This document shows positions 18,547 to 28,510 of a stretch of DNA of 55,563 nt, piece by piece. The stretch's first letter is position 1. Each line of letters begins with the position of its first letter. The notes beneath the pieces were generated by a model. It was not told where the DNA came from and searched no databases. It worked only from the letters and a program-made list of their open reading frames with translations. A program made the position numbers and the translations under genes. This stretch comes from Paracoccaceae bacterium (GTDB lineage: Bacteria > Pseudomonadota > Alphaproteobacteria > Rhodobacterales > Rhodobacteraceae): positions 1 to 55,563 of the forward strand of contig RECW01000136.1 of assembly GCA_007693835.1 (NCBI GenBank), written 5' to 3'.

Positions 18547-20343
18547 ATGGAGGCGGGAGCAGGAAGGCGCGACGCGACGGCGCGTTGGTCCGGCGCACCA
18601 GGACAGCCCGCCCGCCGGGCGCGTCTGACGCTGTTTCGCGGCTTCGTCTGCGCGGTGGACGGTCAGGCGCTCGCGCTGGGCGGGCCGCGCGCGCAGGCGG
18701 TGATCGCCATGCTCGCTCTCGGTCCGACGGAAGGCGTCGCGCGCGCCGAAGCCGCCCGAACGATCTGGTCCGAAGTGACGCCCGAACGGGCCCGCGCGTC
18801 GCTCAGACAGGCGTTGCGCGCGCTGCGGGCGAGCCTCGACGTCGCCGGTCTCTCCGGTCTGCTCGACGCCGGACCGTCGCTCAGGCTCGCCGCGCATGGT
18901 TACGAGACCGACGTCGGCGATGTCCTGCGTGCGGCGCACGTGGGCGTCCCCCATCCGACGCTGCTCGGCGAGGCGGACCCCTTCGCCGCGTTGTTCGGTC
19001 TTGACGGAGCCGTTGGCGACGCCTTCGCCGCCTGGGTCGGGGCGACCGCCGACGAGCTGCGACGCGTCGTGCGCCGGGCGCTGGCGCAACCGCGGACCGA
19101 GCCCCACGCCGAACGCGATAGCGCCCACGCCTGCGCCTTGCTCGACCCCGCCGACGAGGGGGCCGCGCGGCGCGCGATGGCGGCGCACGCCGCGCTCGGC
19201 GAAACCCATCGCGCGCTCGCCGTCTATGATCGCCTGTGGCGCACGCTCGACGCACGGATCGGGGCTGAGCCCGGAGAGGCGACCCAGCGCCTGCTTGAGC
19301 AGGTGCGCCGCGGGGCGAACGCGAATCCGCGCGCCGGCCCATCCGGCGCCAGCCCCGAAATCGCCGCCGCAGCGCCTGTGCTCTGGACGCCGCCTTTCAC
19401 CAGCGACGGCGCGCCAGGCGCGGCGGCGGCGGCGGCGGTGCTCCGCCTCGATTTCTCCGCCGCCGCCGCGCGCCTGCGCGGTTGGCGGGTGCGTCTGGGC
19501 GACGCCGTCGGAGAATCGGGCTTTCGGGCATGGGGCGCCGTGCGCGCCGGGTCGACCGGCCTCGTGCTGCGCGTCGCCTTGGAGAGTTCGCCGTCGGGCG
19601 ACCTCGTCTGGTCGATGGAGACGGCCGCGACAGTCGCCGGAGCCGCCCGCGCCGCGCGCGCCGCGCACGCCGCCTGCGCGCAGGAAGGCGTCGAACCGGG
19701 GACCGCCGTCGAACCGGGGGCCCTGTCGCGATTGACAGCGCGTAGCGCGATGCGCGAGGCCGCCGTGGTTCAAGCCCCGGCGCTCGGACTTCTCACCGCG
19801 GCGCTCGCCGGCGCGCCGCCGGCGGCGCACGCGGTGGAGGCGGCGCTCGCCGCGGCCCACGGGGCGGTCGACGGCGCGCCGCTCGCGGCGCCGGCGAGGC
19901 GGGCGCTCGGCTGGGCGCAGCTTTTCGCGCGCCAGTTCGCCGATGCGGCGGAGGCCTTCGCCCTCGCCGCCGAACTCGACCCCACGGACCCCTGCGCCTT
20001 GCGATGCTGCGCGCTCGGTCTTGCGCTGGCGGGACAGCCGGACGCGGCGCGGACCGCGCTCGCCGACGCCACGGCGATCGAACCGGATGGTGGTGATCCG
20101 ATCGGCGCGCTTGCGATGGCGATTCTGGGCGAACCGGCGCCGACGCGCGACGACAGCCCGCTCCTGCTGCGCGCTTGGGCCGCCCCCGACACCCTGACGG
20201 ATGCTCCGCCCCACGAGCAGCATCCTCCCGCAGTCCACGCGCGCCGTCTCGCCCGCGCGCTGCCGATGGCGGACGAGGCGCGCGCGGCGGCGATCGAAGC
20301 GGCCATCGAGCAGGCGTTGCGCGGCGGCGTTCAGGCCAGGTGA
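18547..20343 (+). CDS. BTAD-type (SARP-like) transcriptional regulator with TPR tail
   Basis: The product (598 aa) has a winged-helix DNA-binding domain of the OmpR/SARP type (about 27-97, with RASLRQALRALRASLD), a bacterial transcriptional activator helical region (to about 255, HRALAVYDRLWRTLDARIG), a Gly/Ala-rich middle, and TPR-like helices at about 440-560. No receiver, kinase or ATPase domain is visible. It starts 10 bases after the mct-like gene and is likely cotranscribed, so that gene or central carbon use may be its target. Orphan activators of this kind are not common in Alphaproteobacteria. Confidence 0.72.
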   Translation: MEAGAGRRDATARWSGAPGQPARRARLTLFRGFVCAVDGQALALGGPRAQAVIAMLALGPTEGVARAEAARTIWSEVTPERARASLRQALRALRASLDVAGLSGLLDAGPSLRLAAHGYETDVGDVLRAAHVGVPHPTLLGEADPFAALFGLDGAVGDAFAAWVGATADELRRVVRRALAQPRTEPHAERDSAHACALLDPADEGAARRAMAAHAALGETHRALAVYDRLWRTLDARIGAEPGEATQRLLEQVRRGANANPRAGPSGASPEIAAAAPVLWTPPFTSDGAPGAAAAAAVLRLDFSAAAARLRGWRVRLGDAVGESGFRAWGAVRAGSTGLVLRVALESSPSGDLVWSMETAATVAGAARAARAAHAACAQEGVEPGTAVEPGALSRLTARSAMREAAVVQAPALGLLTAALAGAPPAAHAVEAALAAAHGAVDGAPLAAPARRALGWAQLFARQFADAAEAFALAAELDPTDPCALRCCALGLALAGQPDAARTALADATAIEPDGGDPIGALAMAILGEPAPTRDDSPLLLRAWAAPDTLTDAPPHEQHPPAVHARRLARALPMADEARAAAIEAAIEQALRGGVQAR

Positions 20344-20350
20344 ACGCCCT

Positions 20351-20989
20351 TCACTTCGTGCCGAACAGCCGGTCTCCGGCGTCGCCGAGACCCGGCGTGA
20401 TGTAGCCCTTTTCGTTCAGCCGGTCGTCGACCACCGCCGTGAAGACGCGCACGTCCGGGTGCGCCTCGCCCATCCGCGCGACGCCTTCCGGCGCGGCGAG
20501 CAGGCACATGAACCGGATGTCGCGGGCCCCGGCCTGCTTCACCCGGTCCACCGCCGCGACCGCCGAGTTCGCCGTCGCGAGCATCGGGTCGAGGAGCACG
20601 ACGGTGCGCTCCTCCAGGTCGCTCGGCAGCTTGCAGTAGTACTCGATGGCCTCCAGCGTGTCGTGGTCGCGGTAGAGCCCGACGAAACCGACGCGCGCCG
20701 AAGGCGCAAGCTCCAGCACGCCGTCGAGCATTCCGTTGCCCGCCCGCAGGATCGAGACGAGCGTCAGCTTCTTGCCCTCGAGCGTCGGCGCGTCCATCGG
20801 CTGCAGCGGCGTCTCGATCCGACGCGTCGTGAGCGGCAGGTCGCGAAACACCTCATAGCCGAGCAACAGGCTTATTTCGCGCAGCAGGCGGCGGAAACTC
20901 GCGGTCGACGTGTCCTTCTCCCGCATCAGGGTCAGCTTGTGCTGGACCAGCGGGTGGTCGACGACGGTGAGGTGCGGCGGATGAGTCAT
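20351..20989 (-). CDS. upp: Uracil phosphoribosyltransferase
   Basis: Upp (212 aa) makes UMP from uracil and PRPP. The PRPP-binding loop [12 protein letters not shown], the flexible part [10 protein letters not shown], and the uracil-binding end [17 protein letters not shown] are all present. It is the last gene of the nucleoside operon, so uracil released by nucleoside cleavage can be reused. AAGGAGA lies before the ATG. It is convergent with the BTAD regulator, with only 7 bases between the two stops. Confidence 0.97.
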   Translation of the reverse strand: MTHPPHLTVVDHPLVQHKLTLMREKDTSTASFRRLLREISLLLGYEVFRDLPLTTRRIETPLQPMDAPTLEGKKLTLVSILRAGNGMLDGVLELAPSARVGFVGLYRDHDTLEAIEYYCKLPSDLEERTVVLLDPMLATANSAVAAVDRVKQAGARDIRFMCLLAAPEGVARMGEAHPDVRVFTAVVDDRLNEKGYITPGLGDAGDRLFGTK

Positions 20990-21051
20990 GGCGCGGGTCT
21001 CCTTCTCGACCCCGTCTTACGCCGCCCCCGGCCCGCCGAACAGCGGCGCGC

Positions 21052-21936
21052 CTACTCGTCGAAACCCCGGAACGGCATTTCCGGCGCACGTTTCAGCCAG
21101 TTGTCGGGCGACCAAGCCGCCGCCCGGTCCACCACATGGAGCGCGTAGGCCAGGCGCGATCGCGCCGACAGGTTCGGGCCCGACCGGTGCGGCACGAGAC
21201 CATGGAGCACGACCAGCGCGCCCTCCGGCGCTTCGAGAGCGACTTCGGCGCCGGCGAAGGGCGCCGCGTCCAGCACCTCCATCACCAGATCGTCGCCGTC
21301 GTAGCGGAAGCGGCGTTTCAGCCCCTCGGCATGGCCGCCGGGCACGGCGAACAGGCAGCCGTTCTCCCGGTCCGCCGCTTCGAGCGCGACCCAGAAGCCG
21401 GTGACGGAGACCGGCTCGGTGTGCAGGAAAGTCGCGTCCTGGTGCAGCGTCACCTCGCCGCCGATTTCGGGCTGCTTGCAGATCACCATCGACTGCGCGA
21501 GCGCGGGGTCCGCGAGGCCGAGGTCGGCCGCCGTCTCGGCGAGCCGCGGGTCGCGGGAGAACGGCCCGAAGATCGGGTCGAGGTCGTGCAGCGCATGGCC
21601 GATCTTGTTCACCGCCTTCGTCTTCGGCCGGTCGAGCGCCCCGTCGGCCGCGACGGCGCCCTCCTCGACGAAGAACCGCACCTTGTCGCCCGACTCGCGG
21701 AAGTAGTCCTCCGCCGCATGGGCCTGCGCGGCGGCCGAGAAGGCGACGCGGTTCTGGTCGGGGTCGAACGCCTCGATCAGGTCGGCGACGCGGCCGCGGA
21801 GCAGCGCGCAGGTCTCGGGCGAGGCGAAGCCGTCGAGCACGAGGAAGCCGTCGCGCGCGTAGGCCGCGACCATCGTCGCGGTCAGCCGACCGTCGGCGGG
21901 GTAGGCGAAACGCGGCGGCGTCGGGAAATCGGTCAC
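21052..21936 (-). CDS. Phytanoyl-CoA dioxygenase (PhyH) family protein
   Basis: The product (294 aa) is a non-heme Fe(II)/2-oxoglutarate oxygenase of the PhyH family. The metal triad is His165 and Asp167 in LHQDATF and the distal His250 in VPHRSGP; Arg261 (SARSRLAY) probably holds 2-oxoglutarate. GTG at 21936 forms a GTGA overlap with the deoB stop, so it is translated with deoB and is part of the nucleoside salvage operon. Substrates of PhyH proteins are diverse. Here a nucleoside, base or deoxyribose-derived compound is an attractive inference, but not shown. Confidence 0.85.
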   Translation of the reverse strand: MTDFPTPPRFAYPADGRLTATMVAAYARDGFLVLDGFASPETCALLRGRVADLIEAFDPDQNRVAFSAAAQAHAAEDYFRESGDKVRFFVEEGAVAADGALDRPKTKAVNKIGHALHDLDPIFGPFSRDPRLAETAADLGLADPALAQSMVICKQPEIGGEVTLHQDATFLHTEPVSVTGFWVALEAADRENGCLFAVPGGHAEGLKRRFRYDGDDLVMEVLDAAPFAGAEVALEAPEGALVVLHGLVPHRSGPNLSARSRLAYALHVVDRAAAWSPDNWLKRAPEMPFRGFDE

Positions 21937-23132
21937 AGGAAGCTCTCTCCGTGGGGGCCGGCGGGCAGGCCGAGCCACGCGGCCACGCTCGCGCCGACAT
22001 CGGCGAAACGCCGGCGGCCGATGGCCCTGGCGCCCGCGCCGAGCCCCAGCACCGGGACCATCTCGCGGGTGTGGTCGGTGCCCGCCCACGTGGGATCGTT
22101 GCCATGGTCGGCGGTCAGGATCAACAGGTCGCCCGGGCGCATCGCGGCTTCGAACCGGCCCACCGCGACGTCGAAGGCCTCCAGCGCGCGGGCGTAGCCC
22201 GACACGTCGCGGCGGTGGCCCCAGAGGCTGTCGAACTCGACGAAATTGGCGAAGACCAGCGCGCCCTCCGGCGCGTCGGCGAAGCTCTCGACGGCGATGT
22301 CGATCAGCGCCGCGTCGGACGGCCCCTTGCGCACCTCGGTCACGCCGCGGTGGGCGAAGATGTCGCCGATCTTGCCGACGCCGATCACCGCCCTGCCCGC
22401 CTCGGCGGCGCGGTCGCAGAGCGTGGGTTCCGGCGGCGGCGTGGCGTAGTCGCGGCGGTTCGGCGTGCGGCGGAAGCCGGAGACGGCGTCGCCGGTGAAG
22501 GGCCGCGCGATGACGCGGCCGACGTTCAGCCGGTCGACCAGCCGACGCGCCGCCTCGCAAACCGCATAGAGACGGTCGAGACCGAACGCCTCCTCGTGCG
22601 CTGCGATCTGCAGCACGCTGTCGACCGAGGTGTAGCAGATCGGCTTGCCCGTCCGCACATGCGCCGCGCCGAGATCGGCGATGATGTCGGTGCCCGAGGC
22701 GTGGCGGTCGCCGAGAATCCCCGGCAGCCCGCACTCCGCGACCAGCGCCTCGGTGAGCCACGCCGGAAAGGCCGGGATGGTGCGCGGGAACACGCCCCAG
22801 GCGAAGGACACCGGAACGCCGGCGAGCTCCCAGTGCCCCGACGGCGTGTCCTTGCCCGTCGACGTCTCCACCGCCGCGCCCCAGAGGCCCTGCGGCGCGG
22901 CGGAAAGCCCGGGCGGCCGGCGGCCCGTCGCCAGCGCCGCCGCCGCGCCGAGACCGATGCGGTCGAGGTTCGGCAGGCTGAGGGGGCCGCTCCGCCCCTC
23001 CTCCGCGCGACCCGCGGCGCAGGCTTCTGCGATGTGGCCGAGAGTGTCGGCGCCGTCGTCGCCGAAGGCGGCGGCGTCCGGCGCGCCGCCGATCCCGACG
23101 CTGTCGAGCACGAACAGGAAGGCGCGGCTCAC
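21933..23132 (-). CDS. deoB: Phosphopentomutase
   Basis: DeoB (399 aa) interconverts (deoxy)ribose 1- and 5-phosphates. It is of the alkaline-phosphatase superfamily: [11 protein letters not shown] at the start (metal Asp10), the [12 protein letters not shown] active-site motif at 91-102, and [18 protein letters not shown] near 330 with metal ligands. The start is GTG in a GTGA overlap with deoA; longer in-frame starts read through deoA and are rejected. It feeds deoC in the salvage route. Confidence 0.96.
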   Translation of the reverse strand: MSRAFLFVLDSVGIGGAPDAAAFGDDGADTLGHIAEACAAGRAEEGRSGPLSLPNLDRIGLGAAAALATGRRPPGLSAAPQGLWGAAVETSTGKDTPSGHWELAGVPVSFAWGVFPRTIPAFPAWLTEALVAECGLPGILGDRHASGTDIIADLGAAHVRTGKPICYTSVDSVLQIAAHEEAFGLDRLYAVCEAARRLVDRLNVGRVIARPFTGDAVSGFRRTPNRRDYATPPPEPTLCDRAAEAGRAVIGVGKIGDIFAHRGVTEVRKGPSDAALIDIAVESFADAPEGALVFANFVEFDSLWGHRRDVSGYARALEAFDVAVGRFEAAMRPGDLLILTADHGNDPTWAGTDHTREMVPVLGLGAGARAIGRRRFADVGASVAAWLGLPAGPHGESFL

Positions 23133-24451
23133 GCGACGTCCTCCGGGCCGATGCGGGCGAGGACAGGATCGCGGAGCAGCGGCGCCGTATCCGACAGGGT
23201 GTAAGCGGCGCGCAGGGCGTCGGCCGCCGCGTCCGCCTCCGCCTCCGTGCGCGCATGGACGCGGCCGAGCGGCGCGTCGGGTCCGACATGGGCGCCCACG
23301 GCGGCGAGGGCGTCGAAGCCGACCGAGGGGTCGATCCGGTCCGCCGTCCGCGCCCGTCCGCCGCCGAGCGCGATCACCGCCACGCCGACGGCGCGGGTGT
23401 CGATCGCCGCGACGACGCCGGGCGTCTCCGGCGCGACGTCTCGGATGACCGCCGCCTGCGGCAGGTGTTCGGCGAAGCGCTCCAGAAAATCCATCGGCCC
23501 GCCGAGGGCCTGCACCATGCGGCTGAACCGCTCCGCCGCCGCGCCGCCCTCGAAGGCCCGCACGATGCGCTTGCGGGCGATCTCCGCATCCGGCGCGAGG
23601 CCGCCGAGCAGCAAGGCCTCGGCGCCCAGCGCCACCGTCACATCCCACAGCCGCGCGTCGATCTCGTCGCCGATCAGGAACCGGCACGCTTCCGCGACTT
23701 CCAGCGCGTTGCCGGCGACGGGCGCCAGGGGCTCGTCCATGTCCGTGAGCAAGGCCGCGGTGCGGCAGCCGGCGCCGTTGGCGACGCCGACCAGGCTGTC
23801 GGCCAGCGCCCGCGCCTCGGGCGCGCTCGCCATGAAGGCGCCCGAGCCGCATTTCACGTCGAGCACCAGCGCATCGAGCCCCGCCGCCAGCTTCTTCGAC
23901 AGGATCGAGGCGGTGATCAGGTCGACGCTCTCCACCGTCGCGGTCACGTCGCGGATGGCGTAGAGCTTGCGGTCCGCAGGCGCCAGCGCCGTCGTCTGCC
24001 CGATGATCGCCGCGCCCACCTCGCCGACCACACGCCGGAAGGTCTCGCTGTCGGGTTGCGTCGCATAGCCGGGGATCGAGTCGAGCTTGTCGAGCGTTCC
24101 GCCGGTGTGGCCGAGGCCGCGACCGGAGATCATCGGCACATAGGCCCCGCACGCGGCCAGCGCCGGCGCGAGCATCAGCGAAACCGTGTCGCCGACGCCG
24201 CCTGTCGAGTGCTTGTCGAGCACCGGCCCGTCGACGTCCCAGCGCAGCGTCTCGCCGCTGTCGCGCATCGCCTCGGTCAGGGCGACGCGCTCGGGCAGGG
24301 TCATGCCGCGGAAGAACACCGCCATGGCGAGCGCCGCGGCCTGCTCGTCGCCGACCGTCCCGTCGGTCAGGCCGCGGACGAAGAAACGGATCTCCTCGGC
24401 CGAAAGCGCCGCGCCGTCGCGTTTGCGGCGGATGATCTCCTGCGGCAGCAC
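23129..24451 (-). CDS. deoA: Thymidine phosphorylase
   Basis: DeoA (440 aa) cleaves thymidine and deoxyuridine with phosphate. The phosphate-binding motif KHSTGGVGD is at residues 80-88, followed by the typical [21 protein letters not shown]. The two-domain length is normal. It starts with GTG directly after the deoC TGA (TGAGTG, no gap), so reinitiation coupling is likely. It is transcribed after deoC and before deoB. Confidence 0.96.
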   Translation of the reverse strand: MLPQEIIRRKRDGAALSAEEIRFFVRGLTDGTVGDEQAAALAMAVFFRGMTLPERVALTEAMRDSGETLRWDVDGPVLDKHSTGGVGDTVSLMLAPALAACGAYVPMISGRGLGHTGGTLDKLDSIPGYATQPDSETFRRVVGEVGAAIIGQTTALAPADRKLYAIRDVTATVESVDLITASILSKKLAAGLDALVLDVKCGSGAFMASAPEARALADSLVGVANGAGCRTAALLTDMDEPLAPVAGNALEVAEACRFLIGDEIDARLWDVTVALGAEALLLGGLAPDAEIARKRIVRAFEGGAAAERFSRMVQALGGPMDFLERFAEHLPQAAVIRDVAPETPGVVAAIDTRAVGVAVIALGGGRARTADRIDPSVGFDALAAVGAHVGPDAPLGRVHARTEAEADAAADALRAAYTLSDTAPLLRDPVLARIGPEDVA

Positions 24452-25198
24452 TCAGTAGCCCTCGGCCGGATTGGGCGCCGCCGCGCCGTCGAGGGCGGCG
24501 AGGAGCGCCGTCAGCAAGGCGCTCGCGCCGATTCGGAAGGTGCGCGGGCGGGGCCAGTCCGCGCCCATGGCCTCGCGCGCCAGAGCCAGATAGGTTTCGG
24601 CGTCCTCCAGCGTGCGCACGCCGCCGGACACCTTGAGGCCCACGCGCGCGCCGCTGGCCGCGATGGCGTCGAGCATCACGCGCGCGGCCTCCGGCGTCGC
24701 CCCGGTCGCGACCTTGCCGGTCGAGGTCTTCAGGAAATCGGCGCCCTCGGCGACGGCGAGGTCGGCGGCGCGGCGGATCACGCCCGGCTCGTGCAGCATC
24801 CCCGTCTCGAGGATCACCTTCATCAGCTTCGGCCCCGTCGCGACGCGCACGGCGTCGAGCATCTTGGCGGCGACGTCGGCGCGGCCTTCGGCGAAGGCGC
24901 GATAGGGCAGCACGAGGTCTATCTCGTCGGCCCCGTCCGCCAGCGCCTGCTCGGTTTCGGCCACCACAGGCGCCACGCGATCGGCGCCGTAGGGAAAGTT
25001 CACCACGGTCGCCACGGCGACATCCCTCGGCAGGGCCGCCCGCGCGTGCTTCACGAAGCGCGGCCAGACGCAGACGGCCGCGACCGCTCCATGCGGCGTC
25101 GTGGCCTTCGCGCAGAGCGCGGCGACGTCCCCCGCCGTGCAGTCGTCGCTGAGATCGGTCAGGTCGAGACAGGCGAGAGCCGTCGCGGCGTCGCTCAT
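24452..25198 (-). CDS. deoC: Deoxyribose-phosphate aldolase
   Basis: DeoC (248 aa) splits 2-deoxyribose 5-phosphate into acetaldehyde and glyceraldehyde 3-phosphate. The Schiff-base lysine is Lys157 in DFLKTSTGK, and the proton-relay lysine is Lys189 in [19 protein letters not shown] supplies the usual acid pair. Its ATG overlaps the upstream phosphorylase stop (ATGA). Confidence 0.96.
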   Translation of the reverse strand: MSDAATALACLDLTDLSDDCTAGDVAALCAKATTPHGAVAAVCVWPRFVKHARAALPRDVAVATVVNFPYGADRVAPVVAETEQALADGADEIDLVLPYRAFAEGRADVAAKMLDAVRVATGPKLMKVILETGMLHEPGVIRRAADLAVAEGADFLKTSTGKVATGATPEAARVMLDAIAASGARVGLKVSGGVRTLEDAETYLALAREAMGADWPRPRTFRIGASALLTALLAALDGAAAPNPAEGY

Positions 25199-25977
25199 GC
25201 GAACCCCTCCGCGAAGCGCATCGCCAGGGCCTCGAAGCGCGCGGCGGCGCGGTCGGCCTCGGCCTTGGTCTGGGCGTGCGACAGCGGCGCCGCGCCGAGC
25301 CCTGCGGCGAGGTTGGTGATCACCGAAACGCCGGCCACGCGCAGACCGAAGTAACGGGCGAGGATGGTTTCGGGAACCGTCGACATGCCGACCGCATCCG
25401 CCCCCAGCACGGTCGCGGCGCGGATCTCGGCGGGCGTCTCGAACGACGGGCCTGAGAACCAGGCGTAGACGCCCTCGTGCAGATCAGGGTCTATCGCCTT
25501 CAGACGTGCACGCAACGCCGGGTCGTAAGCCTCTCCCATATCGACGAAACGCCTGTCGCCCACCTCGCCGATCAGTGGATTGAGGCCGGAAAACGAGATA
25601 TGGTCCGCAATCGCCATCAGCGCCCCCGGCCCCATCGCGGGCCGCGTCGACCCGGCGGCGTTCGAGAGCAGCACCGCCTCGGCGTCGAGCCGCGCCAGCG
25701 TCTCGATCGGCGCGCGCATCGCCCGCGCGTCGCCGTGCTCGTAGTAGTGCGCCCGCCCCGCCAGCAGCGCCACCCGCGCCCCGCCGAGCCAGCCGAGCGC
25801 CAGCGCGCCCCGGTGCCCGGAGACGCCGGAGGCCGGGAAACCCGGCAGGTCGGCGTAGGGGATCTCGACCGCCTCCTCGACATGGGCGGTCAAGCCCCCG
25901 AGCCCGGAGCCGAGCACGATCCCCAACGCCACCGGCTCGTGGCCGGCGCGGGCGCGCACGGCGTCGGCGGCGGTCAC
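25195..25977 (-). CDS. Purine nucleoside phosphorylase, trimeric type
   Basis: The product (260 aa) belongs to the PNP/MTAP family 2 (trimeric, PunA/XapA-like). GSGLGGL binds phosphate early, [10 protein letters not shown] and [14 protein letters not shown] follow, and the substrate pocket segment [12 protein letters not shown]-x-GMSTVPE is intact. It splits purine (deoxy)nucleosides to base and pentose 1-phosphate for DeoB/DeoC. Longer in-frame starts run into cdd and are rejected; GTG at 25977 gives a GTGA overlap with the cdd stop. Confidence 0.94.
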   Translation of the reverse strand: MTAADAVRARAGHEPVALGIVLGSGLGGLTAHVEEAVEIPYADLPGFPASGVSGHRGALALGWLGGARVALLAGRAHYYEHGDARAMRAPIETLARLDAEAVLLSNAAGSTRPAMGPGALMAIADHISFSGLNPLIGEVGDRRFVDMGEAYDPALRARLKAIDPDLHEGVYAWFSGPSFETPAEIRAATVLGADAVGMSTVPETILARYFGLRVAGVSVITNLAAGLGAAPLSHAQTKAEADRAAARFEALAMRFAEGFA

Positions 25978-26357
25978 GGCTTCAGCCCGAAGGCGGCGGG
26001 CAGCAGTTCCGCCAGCGTGAACCGCGCGCGCACGCCGTCCAGCCCCGCCGAGTGGATCACCGCCGAGGCCGCGCCGAACTCGGCGAGGCGCTGGCGGCAG
26101 CCGCCGCAGGGCGTGACGGGCTCGGGGTGGTCGGCGATCACCAACGCCTCGGTGAAACGGGTCTCGCCCGCCGTCACCATCGCGGCGAGGGCGGAGGTCT
26201 CGGCGCACCAGCCTTCCGGGAAGGAGGCGTTCTCGACGTTGCAGCCGGCATAGACCGCGCCCGACGCCCCGCGCACGGCGGCGCCGACGGCGAAGCCCGA
26301 ATAGGGCGCGTGGGCGTTGGCCCGCGCCGCCACGGCCGCCCGGAGCAGGTCGTCCAT
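25974..26357 (-). CDS. cdd: Cytidine deaminase
   Basis: Cdd (127 aa) deaminates cytidine and deoxycytidine. The zinc ligands are Cys51 (in GWCAET), Cys84 and Cys87 (PCGGCRQR), with catalytic Glu53; NVENASFP binds the ribose. The short length is the homotetrameric type. Its ATG overlaps the upstream permease stop by one base (TGATG). It converts imported cytidine to uridine for the later enzymes in this operon. Confidence 0.95.
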   Translation of the reverse strand: MDDLLRAAVAARANAHAPYSGFAVGAAVRGASGAVYAGCNVENASFPEGWCAETSALAAMVTAGETRFTEALVIADHPEPVTPCGGCRQRLAEFGAASAVIHSAGLDGVRARFTLAELLPAAFGLKP

Positions 26358-27322
26358 CACCGTTCCTTCACGTAAGGCGCGCCGCCCGCCTTCGGCGGTA
26401 TCGCCTTGCCGATGAAGCCCGCGAGCAGCACCACCGTCAACACATAGGGCGCGGCCTGCACCGCCTGCGGCGGCACGCCGCCGATCAGCGGCAGATCCAC
26501 TCCCTGAAGCCGGATCGCCCCCGCGTCGAGAAAGCCGAACAGCAGACAGGCCGCCATCGCCTGCATCGGCCGCCACTTCGCGAAGATCAGCGCCGCCAGC
26601 GCGATGAAGCCCTTGCCGGCCGACATGTTCGGGATGAACCCGGCCGACTGCGCCATGGACAGATAGGCGCCGGCGAAGCCGCAGAGCACGCCGCAGCAGA
26701 TCACCGCCTTGTAGCGCAGCCACGGCACCGAGAGCCCGGCGGTGTCGACCGCGGCCGGGTTCTCCCCCACCGCGCGCAGCCTGAGCCCGAAGCGCGTGCG
26801 CCAGAGCACCCACCATGTGATCGGCGCCAGCGCGAAGGCGAAGTAGACCAGCGCGTTATGGCCCGAGATCAGGACGGACCACACCTGCCCGAGCAACGGC
26901 GCGTCCCGCAAGGTCTCCGCCAGCGGCAGGTCCATTCCCAGCAGCCGCCCCTCCCGCGGCAGCGAAGGCGTCTTGCCCCCTTGCGCGAACCACGCATGAC
27001 CGAGCACCGCCGTCAGCCCGGCGGCGAGGAAGTTGATCGCGACGCCCGAGACGATCTGGTTGCCCCGCGCCGTGATGCAGGCGAAGCCGTGGATCAGCGC
27101 GAAGCCCACCGACGTCAGCACCGCCGCGAGCAGCGCCGCGGGGATCGAGCCGGTCCAGAACGACACGACCGCGCCCGCGAAGGCCGCCGCCAGCATCTTG
27201 CCTTCCAGCCCGATGTCGAAGACCCCCGCCCGCTCGGAGTAAAGCCCCGCCAGCGCCGCGAACAGCAGCGGCGTGGCGAGCCGCAGCGTCGAGTCGAGGA
27301 CGAGGATCAGCGCCTCGAACAT
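26357..27322 (-). CDS. Nucleoside ABC transporter permease (second subunit)
   Basis: The product (321 aa) is a branched-chain/nucleoside-type permease (BPD_transp_2) with about 8-9 hydrophobic helices. ERAGVFDIGLEGKML near the start and NPAAVDTAGLSV (the EAA-like loop for ATPase contact) are typical of the nucleoside importers with a BMP lipoprotein. I use ATG at 27322; GTG at 27325 (GTGA) is equally possible. It pairs with the preceding permease. Confidence 0.9.
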   Translation of the reverse strand: MFEALILVLDSTLRLATPLLFAALAGLYSERAGVFDIGLEGKMLAAAFAGAVVSFWTGSIPAALLAAVLTSVGFALIHGFACITARGNQIVSGVAINFLAAGLTAVLGHAWFAQGGKTPSLPREGRLLGMDLPLAETLRDAPLLGQVWSVLISGHNALVYFAFALAPITWWVLWRTRFGLRLRAVGENPAAVDTAGLSVPWLRYKAVICCGVLCGFAGAYLSMAQSAGFIPNMSAGKGFIALAALIFAKWRPMQAMAACLLFGFLDAGAIRLQGVDLPLIGGVPPQAVQAAPYVLTVVLLAGFIGKAIPPKAGGAPYVKER

Positions 27323-28428
27323 CACGCGGTCCGGATCGCCCGCGGCGCGAACAGCCGCGCCAGCGCCGGGCGGAACAGGAACTCCAGCGCGCCGGCGAAC
27401 AGGATGACCAGACCCTGGATCATCACGATCATGTCGCGGGTGATCGCCGGTTTCTCGAACGCGAGCTCAGCGCCGCCCTGATAGAGGATGCCGAACAGGA
27501 TCGCCGCCAGCACCACGCCGAGGGGATGCGCCCGCCCCATCAGCGCCACCGCGATGCCGACGAAGCCCGCGCCGCCGACGAACTCGAAGATCAGCCGGTT
27601 CTGCTCTCCCATCACCGAGTTCAGCGCCATCATGCCGGCGAGCGCGCCGGATACGCCCATGGCGACCAGCGTGATCCGCACCGGCGAGACGCCCGCGTAG
27701 ATCGCCGCCGTCGGGTTGGCGCCGAAGGTGCGGATCTCGTAGCCGAGCCGCGTGCGCCAGATCAGCGCCCAGACCGCGACCGCCATCGCCAGCGCCATCA
27801 GCAGCGACACGTTGAGCGGCGCCGAGCCGATCCGCACGCCGAACAGCCCCATGAACCCGGTCAGCCGCGGCGCGCGGCCGCCTTCGGCGAAGGTCCGCGT
27901 CTCGGGGCTCATCGAGCCCGGCGGCGACAGCACGTCGACCAGCAGCCAGATCATCAGCGAGGCGGCGATGAAGTTGAACATGATCGTGGTGATCACGACG
28001 TGGCTGCCGCGCTTGGCCTGCAGCCACGCCGGTATGAACGCCCAGCCCGCCCCCACGGCCGCCGCACCGAGGGCGGCCAGCGGGAACACCGCCCACCACG
28101 GAAAGATGCGGTCGAGCGTCAGGCAGGCCGCGGCGACGCCGAGCCCGCCGACATAGGCCTGCCCCTCGCCGCCGATGTTGAACAGCCCCGCATGGAACGC
28201 CACCGCGACGGCGAGGCCGGTGAAGATGAAGTTGGTGGCGTAGTAGAGGGTGAACCCGATCCCCTCGCCCCAGCCGAGCGCCCCGTAGAGCAGCACCCGC
28301 GTCGCCTCCAGCGGGTCCTCCCCGATGCCGACCACGACCAGCCCCGCGATCAGGAAGGCCGCGGCGAGGTTCAGCAGCGGGATCAGGCCGAGATCGACCC
28401 AGCGCGGGAGGGAGGATGCGGCGGACAT
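27322..28428 (-). CDS. Nucleoside ABC transporter permease (first subunit)
   Basis: The product (368 aa) is a BPD_transp_2 permease with about 9-10 hydrophobic helices. AGLFNIGGEGQAYVGG and the coupling loop FGANPTAAIYAGVSP match the NupP/YufP type. It heads the salvage operon. Normally a BMP-type lipoprotein and an ATPase gene precede it, but here parC lies 82 bases upstream and neither partner is present, so they must be encoded elsewhere for the importer to work. Confidence 0.9.
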   Translation of the reverse strand: MSAASSLPRWVDLGLIPLLNLAAAFLIAGLVVVGIGEDPLEATRVLLYGALGWGEGIGFTLYYATNFIFTGLAVAVAFHAGLFNIGGEGQAYVGGLGVAAACLTLDRIFPWWAVFPLAALGAAAVGAGWAFIPAWLQAKRGSHVVITTIMFNFIAASLMIWLLVDVLSPPGSMSPETRTFAEGGRAPRLTGFMGLFGVRIGSAPLNVSLLMALAMAVAVWALIWRTRLGYEIRTFGANPTAAIYAGVSPVRITLVAMGVSGALAGMMALNSVMGEQNRLIFEFVGGAGFVGIAVALMGRAHPLGVVLAAILFGILYQGGAELAFEKPAITRDMIVMIQGLVILFAGALEFLFRPALARLFAPRAIRTA

Positions 28429-28510
28429 TGCGGCGGCCTGTGCTGGCCCGGCGCGCCCGTCGCGCCGGCGCGTTCATCATGGCGCGGCGCACACGCGCCG
28501 TCGACACTTC

